DNA of 64,000 nt, taken from positions 4,901 to 68,900 of the forward strand of contig JAHHQZ010000005.1 in assembly GCA_020026075.1 (NCBI GenBank). The letters are read 5' to 3'. Positions 44,461 to 55,197 of the stretch are shown in pieces. The DNA is from Actinobacillus sp. GTDB lineage: Bacteria > Pseudomonadota > Gammaproteobacteria > Enterobacterales > Pasteurellaceae. A program made the position numbers and the translations under genes. Position 1 is the first letter of the stretch. Each line of letters starts with the position of its first letter. The notes beneath the pieces were generated by a model, which was not told where the DNA came from, did no database searches, and saw nothing but the letters and a program-made list of their open reading frames with translations.

Positions 44461-46017
44461 TTATTGAATAGCCAACATTTTTTGCACTGCTTTTGAGCGA
44501 ACCATAAAAGCTTTAAGCTCTTTTGGGTTCATCGTGTTGGCGACCGTTGGCAGTTTCACCGTCATTGGGTTTACTGGGCGATCATTGATACGAACTTCAT
44601 AGTGCAGGTGTGGTCCTGTAGAGATTCCTGTATTCCCAGTAACCGCGATTCTTTGTCCTCGTCTAACCTTTTGCCCAGCAGATACGTGTGAACGGCTTAA
44701 GTGCATATACACAGTTTTATATTTGCTACTGTGGCGAATGATCATATAACGGCCTGCACCGTTGATTTGGTTGGCAACTTTTAGTACGACCCCATCTGCT
44801 GGTGCTAATACAGGCACATAACTTACTGCGAAATCAACACCATTATGCGGTCGAATAATACCAGTAACAGGGTGGCGACGGCGTGGGTTAAATGGTGATG
44901 ATATTCTTGCCGGTTTTTCCAATGGATAGCGTAGAAAACCACGCCCCGTACTGTGCCCATTCTCATCATAGAAGTGTCCATTCGCTGCTTTAATTGCATA
45001 ATAATCTGTGTTGCCTGAACGTAAATGTATGGCGTGCACATTACCATTACTCGTTGGTTTATCATCAAAGTACTCTCGAGACATATCAAGGGCAAATTTG
45101 TCGCCTTTGTGCAAACGGCGCATATTTATTTGCCATTGGATAGCGTTGGTAATTTGTGCCGCTTCAGATTGGCTAATGCCTTGGTCGAGCAAACTTTGGA
45201 TAAACGATCTATTCACGATTCCGCGTACTACGACATTTTTCCACGTAGCCTTTTTCTTAATAATTTCGCGAGTGAATTTGTCATCTGCTTGACGGGTGTA
45301 TATGCGTTCTTCTTTACGAGAAACAATCCAGTTGAGTGCGGCGACTTTGCCGTCATTATTAAGTGTCCAGTATAAATTTTCCCCTGGTCGTAAGTTGCGT
45401 AGTTCAGGGTACATTTTAATTAAGTGGTAGCCTGCGTCATCATCTACACCCGACTCGTCTAAAATTTTAGAGAATGTATCGCCACGCTCCACCGTGTGTA
45501 CAAATTGCTCATTAATGTGGTGAGCTTTTTTTGTAGCACTTAGCAGGGTAGCTAGGGCTTTTTGGGCGCTTTCCGGTAAGCTTTGTTCGTCTACCACATC
45601 ACTTATGTCGTCAATTTGATCCACTTCATCATCTTTTTCGTTGAGATCGTCAACAGATAAGTCATCGCTGTTTTCCGTGGTTGCAATGGGATTGTCAGCT
45701 GCTGGATGAAGGGGCGGGGAGCTGTTAGAGAGCGAATGCACCGCCGTAATATTTCCCTGATTTTTGTCGCCTACGACCATTTGGCTTGGGCTGTGAGTGG
45801 CATTTGGCTGTTCTTGAGTTTTGCCAAAGGCTGCAAGTGGTTTAATGTGGGGTTGTGGCAAGGTTGGTGCGCTTTGGGCTACACTGGATTTTGCCACGCT
45901 GGATTGCACATTTTCTGCCCCATAAGTGTTATAAATGGCGGTGCCAGCAACGGATAACACAATGGTTGCAATGACAGAAACAACAATGATATCTCGTTTT
46001 TTTGTGTTACTACTCAT
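44461..46017 (-). CDS. mepM: Murein DD-endopeptidase MepM (M23 family)
   Basis: Cleaves peptidoglycan cross-links to allow growth of the cell wall. The 518-residue protein has one N-terminal membrane anchor (about 9-30), a low-complexity acidic linker (about 110-150), a LysM/OapA-like region (HTVERGDTFSKILDESGVDDDAGYHLIKMYPELR) and a C-terminal M23 domain with GIIRPHNGVDFAV, and HLHYEVRINDRPVNPM carrying the zinc ligands. Divergent from znuC, as in H. influenzae HI0409/HI0408. Confidence 0.94.
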   Translation of the reverse strand: MSSNTKKRDIIVVSVIATIVLSVAGTAIYNTYGAENVQSSVAKSSVAQSAPTLPQPHIKPLAAFGKTQEQPNATHSPSQMVVGDKNQGNITAVHSLSNSSPPLHPAADNPIATTENSDDLSVDDLNEKDDEVDQIDDISDVVDEQSLPESAQKALATLLSATKKAHHINEQFVHTVERGDTFSKILDESGVDDDAGYHLIKMYPELRNLRPGENLYWTLNNDGKVAALNWIVSRKEERIYTRQADDKFTREIIKKKATWKNVVVRGIVNRSFIQSLLDQGISQSEAAQITNAIQWQINMRRLHKGDKFALDMSREYFDDKPTSNGNVHAIHLRSGNTDYYAIKAANGHFYDENGHSTGRGFLRYPLEKPARISSPFNPRRRHPVTGIIRPHNGVDFAVSYVPVLAPADGVVLKVANQINGAGRYMIIRHSSKYKTVYMHLSRSHVSAGQKVRRGQRIAVTGNTGISTGPHLHYEVRINDRPVNPMTVKLPTVANTMNPKELKAFMVRSKAVQKMLAIQ

Positions 46018-46142
46018 AAAATGAATCTAAAATACGATAAAACTGTGATAAAAAGGCTGGTCAGTAAATGAAAATGCACCCTTGCACTTGCTAAAAAAAT
46101 ACGCTATTTTGACAACCATTTTCATTTCTAGCTAGCCGAGCA

Positions 46143-46916
46143 ATGTCAGAACATTCAACTCTTGAACCGTTAATTGAGCTTAAAAACATCAATGTAAAAT
46201 TTGCCCAAAAAAACGCCCTGCAGAATATCAATTTTTGCTTGTATCCGCAATCAATTATTACAGTTGTTGGCCCAAATGGTGGTGGAAAATCCACTTTTTT
46301 GAAAGTCCTTTTAAAATTACTCAAACCGACCAGTGGGGAAGTGATTTATCATCAGGCGGTACGCATTGGCTATGTGCCGCAAAAAATCCATTTAGATCAC
46401 AGTTTGCCGATTACGGTTACGAATTTTCTTACCCTAACGCCACAAGCCAAAACGGCAGAAATTGACGAAGTGCTGGCGTTGTTGTCCATTACGCATTTGA
46501 AACAAAATAGTTTGCAGAAATTATCAGGTGGTGAAATGCAACGTGTGCTGTTGGCGCGAGCCATTTTGCGTAAGCCAAATTTGCTGGTTTTAGATGAACC
46601 AACGCAAGGTGTGGATATTACAGGGCAGGCAGAGCTTTATCAGCTTATCAATGAAATGCATCGTAAACTGCATTGTGCGGTGTTGATGGTATCCCACGAT
46701 TTACATTTAGTGATGGCGCACACCACAGAGGTGTTGTGTATCAACCAGCATATTTGTTGTGCTGGCACACCACAGGCGGTATCGAACGATCCGAAATTTA
46801 CCCATTTCTTTGGGGATCAATTTGCAAACAATGTGGCATTTTATAGCCATCACCATAATCATCATCACAATTTGCACGGCGATGTGTGCCATTGTGGACA
46901 ATCAGAAAAACGCTAA
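46143..46916 (+). CDS. znuC: Zinc ABC transporter, ATPase
   Basis: Powers zinc import from the periplasm. The 257-residue protein has Walker [10 protein letters not shown] (about 44-52), signature LSGGEMQR, Walker B LLVLDEP and switch His in VSHD. The C-terminus is histidine-rich ([18 protein letters not shown]), a metal-binding tail seen in some ZnuC proteins that may sense zinc. znuB follows nine bases after the stop. The binding protein ZnuA must be encoded elsewhere. I see no convincing Zur box in the 125-bp gap to mepM. Confidence 0.94.
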   Translation: MSEHSTLEPLIELKNINVKFAQKNALQNINFCLYPQSIITVVGPNGGGKSTFLKVLLKLLKPTSGEVIYHQAVRIGYVPQKIHLDHSLPITVTNFLTLTPQAKTAEIDEVLALLSITHLKQNSLQKLSGGEMQRVLLARAILRKPNLLVLDEPTQGVDITGQAELYQLINEMHRKLHCAVLMVSHDLHLVMAHTTEVLCINQHICCAGTPQAVSNDPKFTHFFGDQFANNVAFYSHHHNHHHNLHGDVCHCGQSEKR

Positions 46917-46925
46917 GGGTATTGT

Positions 46926-47711
46926 ATGTCGTCGATTTTGTTGCCTGCGTTATTAACGGGGCTATTGCTTTCTTTTATTACTGCACCGCTGGGCGCCTTT
47001 GTGGTATGGCGTAAAATGGCCTACTTTGGTGATACTCTCTCCCATTCAGCGATTTTTGGCGTGGCCTTAGGGTTCTTTTTTAATGTAAACCCTTATTTAG
47101 CGATTTTAATTTTAACCTTGCTGTTGGCTGTCATAATGGTGCTTTTGGAAAGCCACACCCAGTTCTCAGTAGATACCTTGCTGGGAATTATCGCCCACAG
47201 TTGCTTGTCTTTGGGAATTGTAACGGTTGCTTTGTTGCACAATGTGCGTGTGGATTTAATGGCCTATTTATTCGGCGATTTACTGGCAATGGACTATACC
47301 GATGTGTATATCGTAGGCGGCGGTGTTCTAGGGGTACTATTGGTGCTATGGGGTTATTGGAAACCAATGCTTTCAATGACGGTCAGCCCAGAGCTTGCAC
47401 AGGTTGAAGGGGTCAATGTGCAGAAAATGCGTTTGATTTTAATGCTATTAACTGCCTTTACCATTGCGTTAAGTATGAAATTCGTTGGTGCGCTCATTAT
47501 TACGGCCTTGCTGATTATTCCATCTGCGTGTGCACGGCGTTTTGCTCGTTCGCCGAAACAAATGGTTTTTATCGCCGTGATATTCAGTATGCTGTCAGTT
47601 TGCTTAGGGCTTTTGCTATCCGCCTTTTACGACACGCCAACGGGGCCATCTGTGGTAATCGGTGCCGCAATGTTATTCGTTTTAAGTTGTTTTAAAAAAG
47701 CGGTGAACTAA
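46926..47711 (+). CDS. znuB: Zinc ABC transporter, permease
   Basis: Inner-membrane channel for zinc import. The 261-residue protein has about eight hydrophobic segments of the ABC-3 type: [30 protein letters not shown] near the N-terminus and [20 protein letters not shown] in the second half. AAGGG precedes the ATG. Co-transcribed with znuC. Confidence 0.94.
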   Translation: MSSILLPALLTGLLLSFITAPLGAFVVWRKMAYFGDTLSHSAIFGVALGFFFNVNPYLAILILTLLLAVIMVLLESHTQFSVDTLLGIIAHSCLSLGIVTVALLHNVRVDLMAYLFGDLLAMDYTDVYIVGGGVLGVLLVLWGYWKPMLSMTVSPELAQVEGVNVQKMRLILMLLTAFTIALSMKFVGALIITALLIIPSACARRFARSPKQMVFIAVIFSMLSVCLGLLLSAFYDTPTGPSVVIGAAMLFVLSCFKKAVN

Positions 47712-47739
47712 CCGCATTCACATTCATATAGGAAATGTT

Positions 47740-48624
47740 ATGTCTAGTACAGAAAATGGCGTAGTGGGAGCGCCAGAACCGAAAAAAAACTCTCTTATAA
47801 AACGTTTTATGCAGCGATTTTTCCCAAACGAATTAAAAAACCGTGAAGAATTGGTGGAGGTCATTCGTGATTCTGAGCAAAACGCCTTAATTGATCAAGG
47901 TACACGAGAAATGATTGAAGGCGTAATGGAAATTGCTGAATTGCGTGTGCGTGACATTATGATCCCACGCTCGCAAATTATTTTTATTGAAAAAAACCAA
48001 GATCTTAATGCTTGCCTCAATATTATTATTCGCAGCGCCCACAGTCGTTTTCCTGTTGTAACAGATGATCGCGATCACATTTTGGGCATTTTACATGCCA
48101 AAGAGTTACTCACTTGTCTTGGCAAAAATGCAAAACCTTTTGATTTAGAAAAAATGTTGCGACCAGCTATCGTGGTGCCTGAAAGTAAACGTGTGGATCG
48201 AATGTTAAAAGACTTCCGTTTAGAACGTTTCCATATGGCCATTGTGGTGGACGAATTTGGTGCCGTGTCTGGGGTTATTACCATTGAAGATATTTTGGAG
48301 CAAATCGTAGGCGACATCGAAGATGAATTTGATGAAGACGAAGGTGAGGATATTCGCCAGCTTTCACGCCACGTTTACGCTGTGCGTGCATTAACAGACA
48401 TTGAAGATTTCAATGAATATTTCCATAGTCATTTTGAAGATGAAGAAGTGGACACCATCGGCGGTCTAGTAATGCAAGCGTTGGGCTATTTGCCAAAACG
48501 AGGCGAAGAAGTGGTTATCGATGGTTTTACATTTAAAGTAACTGCCGCTGACAGCCGCCGTATTTTGCAGTTGCGTGTTAGCGTGCCAAGTGATAACGAT
48601 GAACCCAATTCACAGGATAACTAA
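47740..48624 (+). CDS. corC: CNNM/CorC-type CBS-domain protein
   Basis: A 294-residue cytoplasmic or membrane-associated protein with two CBS domains ([14 protein letters not shown] to [10 protein letters not shown], about 70-195; [24 protein letters not shown]) and a C-terminal CorC_HlyC transporter-associated domain (about 210-285). Linked with magnesium and cobalt efflux together with CorA. The ATG is 28 bases after znuB and has AGGAAA upstream. lnt starts 7 bases after its stop, the same order as ybeX-lnt in E. coli. Confidence 0.93.
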   Translation: MSSTENGVVGAPEPKKNSLIKRFMQRFFPNELKNREELVEVIRDSEQNALIDQGTREMIEGVMEIAELRVRDIMIPRSQIIFIEKNQDLNACLNIIIRSAHSRFPVVTDDRDHILGILHAKELLTCLGKNAKPFDLEKMLRPAIVVPESKRVDRMLKDFRLERFHMAIVVDEFGAVSGVITIEDILEQIVGDIEDEFDEDEGEDIRQLSRHVYAVRALTDIEDFNEYFHSHFEDEEVDTIGGLVMQALGYLPKRGEEVVIDGFTFKVTAADSRRILQLRVSVPSDNDEPNSQDN

Positions 48625-48631
48625 CGATACA

Positions 48632-50176
48632 ATGAACAAATTGCCGTTATGGGCATTTTTAGCGCTCAGCGTACTATTCGGGACGCTGGGCGTGTTTGCG
48701 TTTGCCCCTTTTTATCAATGGTATCTTGCCTATATCGCCATTTTTGCTTTAATCACCATTGCGAAAAATCCCCAACGCCGCCGTGCATTGTGGGGAAGTT
48801 TTGCGTGGGGAATGGGCTTTTTCTGCTTTGGTGTCAGCTGGCTTAACGTTAGCATTCACCAATTCGGCGGCGCACCTTTATGGCTAAGCTACGCCTTAGT
48901 GGGCGTATTGTCGGCATACCTTTCCCTTTACCCTTTAGCTTTTGCGTGGCTGGTGCAGCGTTTTCGTGTGCAAAGCCCTGTGATTTATCCCATCATTTGG
49001 TTTGGGCTAGAAATGTTGCGAGGCTGGCTATTTAGCGGTTTCCCTTGGCTGGCGTTAGGTTACAGCCAAGTGCCAAGCCCTGTATCCGGCATTGCCCCTC
49101 TTTTCGGCATAGAAGGCTTAAGCGTTTTCGTGGTGCTAATCAGCGCCCTTGCCTACAATATGTACCAGTTTGCACGAGAAAAAAAATGGCTACTGGTGGC
49201 ATTTCAAGGGCTATTTTTATGCACAATGGCAACACTGGCTGTGCAAAGTCACAAACTTCATTTTACAAAAGAAGAACCACTAGGCAGGGTCAAAATCACC
49301 TTACTGCAAGGCAACATTCCCCAAAAGTTAAAATGGGATCCTGCCTTTGCGATGCAAAGCGTGCAAACTTACAAGCAACTGATTGAAAACGCCTTTGCAA
49401 CCCGCAGTGATTTAATCATTCTGCCAGAGTCGGCAACGCCTGTGGAAGAACACGCATTAGCACCATTTTTGCAGGAAATGCAAGCCAAAGCGCTCCAAGA
49501 AAAAACGCAAATTATGCTCGGCACCGTGTGGCATAAGGATCACCAATTTTATAATTCCATTATCAATTTAGGCGACCCAAGTCATTTATACGGCGAAAAT
49601 ACAGAACGCTACAACAAACATCATCTTGTGCCGTTTGGCGAATACGTGCCGTTGGAGCGTTGGCTCCGTCCGCTGGGTTCGGTGTTTAATTTGCCAATGT
49701 CAGCGTTTAAACAGGGCGATTATTTGCAGAAAAACCTATGGGCGGCGGATCGTAAATTTTCCCCTGCTATCTGCTATGAAATTATTTTTGGCGAACAACT
49801 GCGCCGCAATACAGACGCTCAAACGGATTACCTGCTCACCATTTCCAACGATGCGTGGTTTGGGCATAGCATAGGCCCATGGCAACATTTACAAATGGCA
49901 CAAATGCGTGCCTTAGAGCTGGGTAAACCGCTGATTCGCGCCACACAAAACGGCATCACCGCTTTCGTGAACGCAAATGGCGACGTGGTGGAACAAGCAC
50001 CGCAATTCGTAAAAACTACACTCACTGCTTGGGTTACCCCACACAAAGGTAACACCCCCTACGGTGCTTTCGGCTACACGCCATTGTATATTTTGTCGGT
50101 CATCTTGCTATTCCTACACCTCACAATGGCATTGCTTCGTAACCTGTTATTACGAAATCTCCCCCGAGAAAATTAA
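48632..50176 (+). CDS. lnt: Apolipoprotein N-acyltransferase
   Basis: Adds the third acyl chain to lipoproteins at the inner membrane; makes them competent for Lol sorting. The 514-residue protein has about six to eight hydrophobic segments, then a periplasmic nitrilase-like domain with the catalytic triad: Glu in LPESATPVEE, Lys, and Cys in FSPAICYEIIFGE. I use ATG 48632 (MNKLPLWAFLALS), just after the corC stop; an in-frame ATG at 48599 overlaps corC and is possible. Confidence 0.93.
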   Translation: MNKLPLWAFLALSVLFGTLGVFAFAPFYQWYLAYIAIFALITIAKNPQRRRALWGSFAWGMGFFCFGVSWLNVSIHQFGGAPLWLSYALVGVLSAYLSLYPLAFAWLVQRFRVQSPVIYPIIWFGLEMLRGWLFSGFPWLALGYSQVPSPVSGIAPLFGIEGLSVFVVLISALAYNMYQFAREKKWLLVAFQGLFLCTMATLAVQSHKLHFTKEEPLGRVKITLLQGNIPQKLKWDPAFAMQSVQTYKQLIENAFATRSDLIILPESATPVEEHALAPFLQEMQAKALQEKTQIMLGTVWHKDHQFYNSIINLGDPSHLYGENTERYNKHHLVPFGEYVPLERWLRPLGSVFNLPMSAFKQGDYLQKNLWAADRKFSPAICYEIIFGEQLRRNTDAQTDYLLTISNDAWFGHSIGPWQHLQMAQMRALELGKPLIRATQNGITAFVNANGDVVEQAPQFVKTTLTAWVTPHKGNTPYGAFGYTPLYILSVILLFLHLTMALLRNLLLRNLPREN

Positions 50177-50195
50177 CCCAAACCCACAAAAAATC

Positions 50196-50241
50196 AAAGG
50201 CCGGAATATTTATCAAAATTTTGACGAAAATTCCAGCCTAG
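50196..50241. repeat. GGAAT-core element, inverted pair after lnt
   Basis: AAAGGCCGGAATATTT, ATCAAAATTTTG, AAAATTCCAGCCTAG, 19 bases after the lnt stop. Confidence 0.9.
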
Positions 50242-50252
50242 TTATTTTTTGG

Positions 50253-50274
50253 TTTTGCGATCACGAACGCAAAT
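50253..50274. promoter_or_regulatory. Partial CRP-S-like palindrome
   Basis: TTTTGCGA-N6-ACGCAAAT with spacer TCACGA: two mismatches in the second half-site. It sits between convergent genes, with nothing downstream to regulate. Confidence 0.3.
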
Positions 50275-50323
50275 TTTTTTTGGGAGGGGGGCAAAGGGGA
50301 ATGTTTTTGCTTCGCCAGTAGTT

Positions 50324-51400
50324 TTAACACATTCGCTGACAAAATCCCTGCAAGGCTGCCCAAACATCTTGGTCGAACTGGTTTTTTACTTGGCGTTCTA
50401 TGTTGGCAAGTTGTTGTAATAATTCAAACAGTTGGCGGTACGTTAGGCGTTTGGCGGCTTGGGTGAGTAGGATTTTTCGTTGTTGCCACAGGCGTAAACG
50501 CTCGAAATGGGCTTGGCTTTGGCTGAGATCGAGCGGGCTATCGAGATGAATTTTTGCACCGCTGTGGCTAATGTCGAGTAGCGTCATTAGTTCACGTTGT
50601 ACGGTGCGGAGCAAAATCACAGTGGCAATGTCCTCTTGGCGTAGCCCTTGTAAAATGTGCAACGCACGAGGCAAATTGCCAGCAAGCAGAGCATCCGTCC
50701 ATTGGAACACGGTAAATTGTGTGGATTGCTCGATGACCGCTTGCACGTCGTCACGGTAAATCTTTTTCTCGCCGTGTAGCAGGCTCAGCAGTTGTAGCGC
50801 TTGCTGTAACGCCATTAAGTTGCCTTCGTAGCTGTAACACAACAGTTGCAAGGCGTTGTTATCCAAATTTACACCAAGCAAGCTGGCACGTTTATGTACC
50901 CATTGCGGCAACTGTTCGGCTGCTGGCGTATGGCAGTTGACCATCACCGCCGTCAGTTTGTCCTGTGCATAAGCAAACCAACGCTGTTTTTCCTGCGTGC
51001 GTGAAAATTTCGGCAAGGTGATAACCAAAATTAAATCCGCGTGCAAGGTTTCCATTAGCGCCAAAAGCTGATTTTGCAAGCTGGCGGTGAGATTTTCAGG
51101 GAAGGTTAATTGCAACAGGCGTTTTTGCGAAAACAGCCCATAGGATTGCACTAAATCAAAAATATCCGCCCACTGGGTGTCGTTGTCGATTTGAAAGGAA
51201 AACTGCTCAGTTGCCCCAGCCGCCAACGCACCACGCTTGATAGCATCTTGGCTTTCTGTGCGCAGTTGGTGATCCGAGCCAATCAAAAGGTATAAATTTT
51301 CTAAAAATTCCGGCGTGGCTTTTTTAGGCTTGGGCTTGGCAAGTTCCGCTGGGGGGAATTGTTGCAGCAGCGTGTCGCTGTAAATTCGGCGAATGCTCAT
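50324..51400 (-). CDS. holA: DNA polymerase III, delta subunit
   Basis: Clamp-loader subunit that opens the beta clamp. The 358-residue protein shows LYLLIGSDHQLRTESQDAIK, FSQKRLLQLTFPENL, and LLCYSYEGNLMALQQALQLLSLL, all HolA-like. It carries about 16 extra residues before YLLIG compared with E. coli and Haemophilus HolA. Part of the insert (ATPEFLEN) is encoded by an element arm, the rest is Pro/Lys-rich (AKPKPKK). The ATG is three bases after the lptE stop. Confidence 0.92.
   Translation of the reverse strand: MSIRRIYSDTLLQQFPPAELAKPKPKKATPEFLENLYLLIGSDHQLRTESQDAIKRGALAAGATEQFSFQIDNDTQWADIFDLVQSYGLFSQKRLLQLTFPENLTASLQNQLLALMETLHADLILVITLPKFSRTQEKQRWFAYAQDKLTAVMVNCHTPAAEQLPQWVHKRASLLGVNLDNNALQLLCYSYEGNLMALQQALQLLSLLHGEKKIYRDDVQAVIEQSTQFTVFQWTDALLAGNLPRALHILQGLRQEDIATVILLRTVQRELMTLLDISHSGAKIHLDSPLDLSQSQAHFERLRLWQQRKILLTQAAKRLTYRQLFELLQQLANIERQVKNQFDQDVWAALQGFCQRMC
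51296..51325 (-). repeat. GGAAT-core element, single arm (ACGC subtype) inside holA
   Basis: On the coding strand GCCACGCCGGAATTTTTAG then AAAATTTAT, in an N-terminal insert of HolA. Confidence 0.75.
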
Positions 51401-51403
51401 TGT

Positions 51404-51931
51404 TTACTTCGCCTGCACTGGCACTGTTTTGGCTGGATTTTCAACCACATTTTTTAAGCTAAATAAGCGATGCACAAGCTGTGTGGCGGCACGTTGGCGT
51501 AAATCTTGCCAAATTGCGTCTTTCTCTGTGCTTTTCGCCAACGCCTCTTGTGGGCTGTCAAAGAAATTATTCGCCACTTTGGTCGAGATTGGGTAGCGTG
51601 TGCCGTCAGGCATAATTACTTCTGCATCCACTTGTAAAATCATCACTTTTTCTGCCTCTTTCCCCGTGGAGAAAAGAGCGGATACATCGCTGGAATTGCT
51701 ATTGCCTAGCAAATAAAACACTGGCACGTTCTGGCTATTTTCAACCAGTTTAATGTCGTTTAAACGCAGAGTCTGGCGCATTATGCGAGACATATTGCTG
51801 TATTTATTAGCGGTTTTAAACTGCATTGTGCGTAGACCTTCGGGCAAAAGTTGTCCTGTTTTGAAGTGGAAACCACAGGCACTCAACAGGCTAATAATAA
51901 TGAGTAAACTCAAACGAGATAATAATTTCAT
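51404..51931 (-). CDS. lptE: LPS-assembly lipoprotein LptE
   Basis: Plugs the LptD barrel and takes part in lipopolysaccharide insertion at the outer membrane. The 175-residue lipoprotein has signal MKLLSRLSLLIIISLLSAC with lipobox LSAC, then GFHFKTG, the typical LptE start (CGFHL). ATG 51931 is preceded by GGAG; the open frame upstream is not needed. It lies between leuS and holA, the conserved gammaproteobacterial order. Confidence 0.92.
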   Translation of the reverse strand: MKLLSRLSLLIIISLLSACGFHFKTGQLLPEGLRTMQFKTANKYSNMSRIMRQTLRLNDIKLVENSQNVPVFYLLGNSNSSDVSALFSTGKEAEKVMILQVDAEVIMPDGTRYPISTKVANNFFDSPQEALAKSTEKDAIWQDLRQRAATQLVHRLFSLKNVVENPAKTVPVQAK

Positions 51932-51979
51932 TCTGTTCTCCATAAAATTCACCGCTACCAATGGCAGCGGTGAAAAGGG

Positions 51980-54559
51980 TTATTTCGCCACAATGCTCAC
52001 TAATTTATTTTTTACATAAATCACTTTATGCACGGTTAAGCCGTCAATAAATTTCTGCACATTGCTTTCTTCTAAGGCAAGGGTTTTCACTGTGTCTTCG
52101 CTAATGTCTGCTGGAACGGTGAGTTTCGCACGCACTTTACCATTGACTTGAACCACGATGGTTTTTTCATCTTCAACCATTGCTTTTTCATCTGCTACAA
52201 CCCAAGGGGCAAAATCTACGGTATCCGTATGACCGAGTTCTTTCCACAAGGTAAAGCAAATGTGCGGCGTGATTGGTGCAAGCATACGCACTACCGCATC
52301 CAATGCTTCTGCCATTACCGCACGGTCTTGCTCGCTGTCTAATGGTGCTTTGGTTAGTTTGTTCATCAGCTCCATTACGGCGGCGATGGCGGTGTTAAAG
52401 GTTTGGCGGCGACCGATGTCATCGCTCACTTTGGCGATAGTTTTGTGAACATCACGGCGCAAGGCTTTTTGTTCATTGTTTAAACTTGCCACATCAAGCG
52501 GGCTTTGTGCTGGATTTTCCACATAGGTTGCCACTAAATTCCACAAACGGCGTAAGAAACGGTTTGCCCCTTCCACGCCTGATTCTTGCCATTCCAACGT
52601 CATTTCCGCAGGGGCGGCGAACATCATAAATAAGCGCACCGTATCCGCACCATATTTGTTCACCATTTCTTGTGGGTCGATACCGTTATTTTTGGATTTC
52701 GACATTTTGGTCATTCCCGTGTGAACCAGTTCGTGACCTTCACGATCTACGGCTTTCACAATGCGACCTTTGTCATCACGCTCGAGTAACACTTCTGTTG
52801 GCGACACCCAAATACGCTCGTTGGTTGGGCTGGTGTAGTAGAACGCATCCGCTAGCACCATTCCTTGACAAAGCAGTTTATTCGCTGGCTCATCGCTTGC
52901 AAGCAAGCCTGCGTCACGCAACAATTTGTGGAAGAAACGGAAATACAATAAGTGCATTGTTGCGTGTTCAATACCGCCAATGTATTGATCCACTGGCAGC
53001 CAATAGTTCGCCTCATCGCTGTCTAAAATGCCATCGTGATATTGTGGCGAAGTATAGCGTGCGTAGTACCAGCTACTTTCCATAAAGGTGTCGAAAGTAT
53101 CCGTTTCTTTCAAGGCTGGCGCACCGTTGTATGTGGTTTTCGCCCAGTTTGGATCGGCTTTGATTGGACTTTGCACGCCGTCCATTACTACATCTTCAGG
53201 TAATAAAATTGGCAAATCTTCTAATGGTGCAGGCACAACATCGCCGTTTTCTAAGGTCAACATTGGAATTGGCGCACCCCAGTAACGTTGACGTGAAACG
53301 CCCCAGTCACGTAAACGGTAGTTCACTTGACGTTTACCCACGCCCAAGCTTTCAAGGCGTTCGGCGATAGCAGTAAACGCTTGCTCGAAATCCAAACCAT
53401 CAAAATCTTCTGAGTTGAACAAAATACCGTGTTCGGTGAAAGCTTTTTCGCTAATGTCGAGTTCGCCGTCTGCTGGATGGATAACAGGGTTAATGTCTAG
53501 GCCGTATTTTTTCGCAAATTCGTAATCACGTTGATCGTGCGCTGGCACTGCCATTACCGCCCCTGTGCCGTAGTTCATCAACACAAAATTCGCCACCCAC
53601 ACTGGCACCAATTTGCCCGTTAATGGATGAACAGCGTAGCGGCCTGTGGCCATTCCTTTTTTCTCCATTGTGGCAAGCTCTGCTTCTGCCACTTTGGTGT
53701 TTTTACAGCTTTGGATAAATTCAGCCAATTCAGGGTTATTTTCCGCTGCTTGCTCTGCCAACGGATGGCCTGCTGCGACTGCCAAATAAGACACGCCGTA
53801 GAAAGTATCAGGACGTGTGGTGTAAACCGTTACCGTTTCATCGCTTTTTGCTAATTTGAAGGTGATTTCCACGCCTTCGCTACGGCCAATCCAGTTGCGT
53901 TGCATTGCTTTCACCATATCTGGCCATTCTGGCAAATGGTCAAGATCGCCTAAAAGCTGTTCGGCGTAGTCGGTGATTTTAATAAACCACTGCGGAATTT
54001 CTTTTTGTTCCACAGGGCTATCGCAACGCCAGCAACAACCTTCGTGTACTTGCTCATTGGCGAGTACGGTTTCATCATTCGGACACCAGTTCACCGTAGA
54101 GGTTTTTTTGTACACTAAACCTTTTTTGTAAAGTTCAGTGAAAAACCACTGCTCCCATTTGTAATATTCAGGGCGACAAGTAGCGATTTCACGATCCCAA
54201 TCAAAGCCAAAACCCAGCATTTTCAACTGGTTACGCATATAATCAATGTTTTCATACGTCCATTTTGCAGGTGCAGTTTTATTTTTGATTGCAGCCCCCT
54301 CCGCTGGTAAACCGAATGCGTCCCAGCCCATCGGTTGCAACACATTTTTGCCCAGCATACGCTGATAACGAGAAATCACATCGCCAATAGTGTAGTTACG
54401 CACGTGTCCCATATGCAGGCGACCGGAGGGATAAGGGAACATTGAAAGACAGTAATATTTCGGTTTGCTCGGGTCTTTCTTCGCTTCAAATGTTTGATTT
54501 TCTTTCCAAAAAGCCTGTACTTCTGGCTCAATGAGTTCTGGACGGTATTGTTGTTGCAT
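51980..54559 (-). CDS. leuS: Leucyl-tRNA synthetase
   Basis: Charges tRNA-Leu. The 859-residue class I enzyme has the HIGH-type motif [15 protein letters not shown] (about 43-57), a CP1 editing domain (about 220-420, with [21 protein letters not shown]), KMSKSKNNG (about 618-626) and an anticodon-binding C-terminal part. It is the first gene of leuS-lptE-holA. Confidence 0.98.
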   Translation of the reverse strand: MQQQYRPELIEPEVQAFWKENQTFEAKKDPSKPKYYCLSMFPYPSGRLHMGHVRNYTIGDVISRYQRMLGKNVLQPMGWDAFGLPAEGAAIKNKTAPAKWTYENIDYMRNQLKMLGFGFDWDREIATCRPEYYKWEQWFFTELYKKGLVYKKTSTVNWCPNDETVLANEQVHEGCCWRCDSPVEQKEIPQWFIKITDYAEQLLGDLDHLPEWPDMVKAMQRNWIGRSEGVEITFKLAKSDETVTVYTTRPDTFYGVSYLAVAAGHPLAEQAAENNPELAEFIQSCKNTKVAEAELATMEKKGMATGRYAVHPLTGKLVPVWVANFVLMNYGTGAVMAVPAHDQRDYEFAKKYGLDINPVIHPADGELDISEKAFTEHGILFNSEDFDGLDFEQAFTAIAERLESLGVGKRQVNYRLRDWGVSRQRYWGAPIPMLTLENGDVVPAPLEDLPILLPEDVVMDGVQSPIKADPNWAKTTYNGAPALKETDTFDTFMESSWYYARYTSPQYHDGILDSDEANYWLPVDQYIGGIEHATMHLLYFRFFHKLLRDAGLLASDEPANKLLCQGMVLADAFYYTSPTNERIWVSPTEVLLERDDKGRIVKAVDREGHELVHTGMTKMSKSKNNGIDPQEMVNKYGADTVRLFMMFAAPAEMTLEWQESGVEGANRFLRRLWNLVATYVENPAQSPLDVASLNNEQKALRRDVHKTIAKVSDDIGRRQTFNTAIAAVMELMNKLTKAPLDSEQDRAVMAEALDAVVRMLAPITPHICFTLWKELGHTDTVDFAPWVVADEKAMVEDEKTIVVQVNGKVRAKLTVPADISEDTVKTLALEESNVQKFIDGLTVHKVIYVKNKLVSIVAK

Positions 54560-54642
54560 ACGCTTAACCTTGCTTGTTATCTGTAAAAAAATAAACCGCT
54601 AGAATAGCCTAAATTAGGGCAAAGTTAAATCCTAAGCTAACG

Positions 54643-54687
54643 CATAGGCTGGAATTTTTGACAAAATTTTGCAGAATATTCCAGCCT
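54643..54687. repeat. GGAAT-core element, inverted pair upstream of leuS
   Basis: ATAGGCTGGAATTTTT, GACAAAATTTTG, AATATTCCAGCCT. It lies in the gap between the divergent leuS and porin 2 genes, so it is not placed as a terminator. Confidence 0.88.
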
Positions 54688-54953
54688 CTTATTTTTTGTT
54701 TTGCCAGCTGTCGCAAAATGATTTTTTTGTGAGGTAAACGTGTGAAAAATGACCACGCTTTGCGGCGGTGAGGGAAAGCAGGGGCTTGTCGGCATTCTGT
54801 CTTGTGAAAGAAAACAAATGTTGAAAAAGGAATAGAAAAAGGAATAAACGATAACGCTATAAAATAAGTTGCATAAAAATCGCTGATTTATTGGGAAAAA
54901 TTCATCTAAAATCCTATGAAACAATCATTAGCTTAAATAATAAACAGATAAAA

Positions 54954-54969
54954 TGTGATATAGATCACA
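54954..54969. promoter_or_regulatory. CRP-N site upstream of porin 2
   Basis: TGTGA-TATAGA-TCACA, a perfect consensus site, but about 230 bases upstream of the recognisable porin promoter; an unseen upstream promoter or leuS-side promoter may be the target. Confidence 0.7.
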
Positions 54970-55058
54970 AAATTCGAAAAAAGACTGTGGATTGAACAAA
55001 AAGTTCAAAAAAGAGCTCGTTTTTGTATAAAGGAAAAGTAATTGGTTAAAAAAATATT

Positions 55059-55160
55059 AAAAATCAAATGGTTATGTTTAAATTTAAACCATCTAAAAGG
55101 TGAGTATTCGCTATGTTAAAAAGATAGATAAGAAAAATTTATATTTAACCATTTGATTTT
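55059..55160. repeat. Inverted repeat upstream of porin 2
   Basis: AAAATCAAATGGTTA (ending 55074) and TAACCATTTGATTTT (55146-55160), a perfect 15-bp dyad about 70 bases apart. Possible looped operator or structured RNA. Confidence 0.65.
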
Positions 55161-55197
55161 AATATAATTTTTCTATGTAAAACCTAATTTTTGTGTA

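Noticed and set aside
46018..46142. Zur box between mepM and znuC
   Set aside because: No palindrome close to the known Zur consensus could be read in this gap.
54706..54727. TTTTGCCAGCTGTCGCAAAA as a third CRP-S site
   Set aside because: The half-sites are 20 rather than 22 bases end to end and the left half lacks GA, so the spacing is wrong for CRP.
54637..54924. 95-codon minus-strand frame upstream of leuS
   Set aside because: Runs through the element hairpin, has no ribosome-binding site and an odd composition; treated as non-coding.
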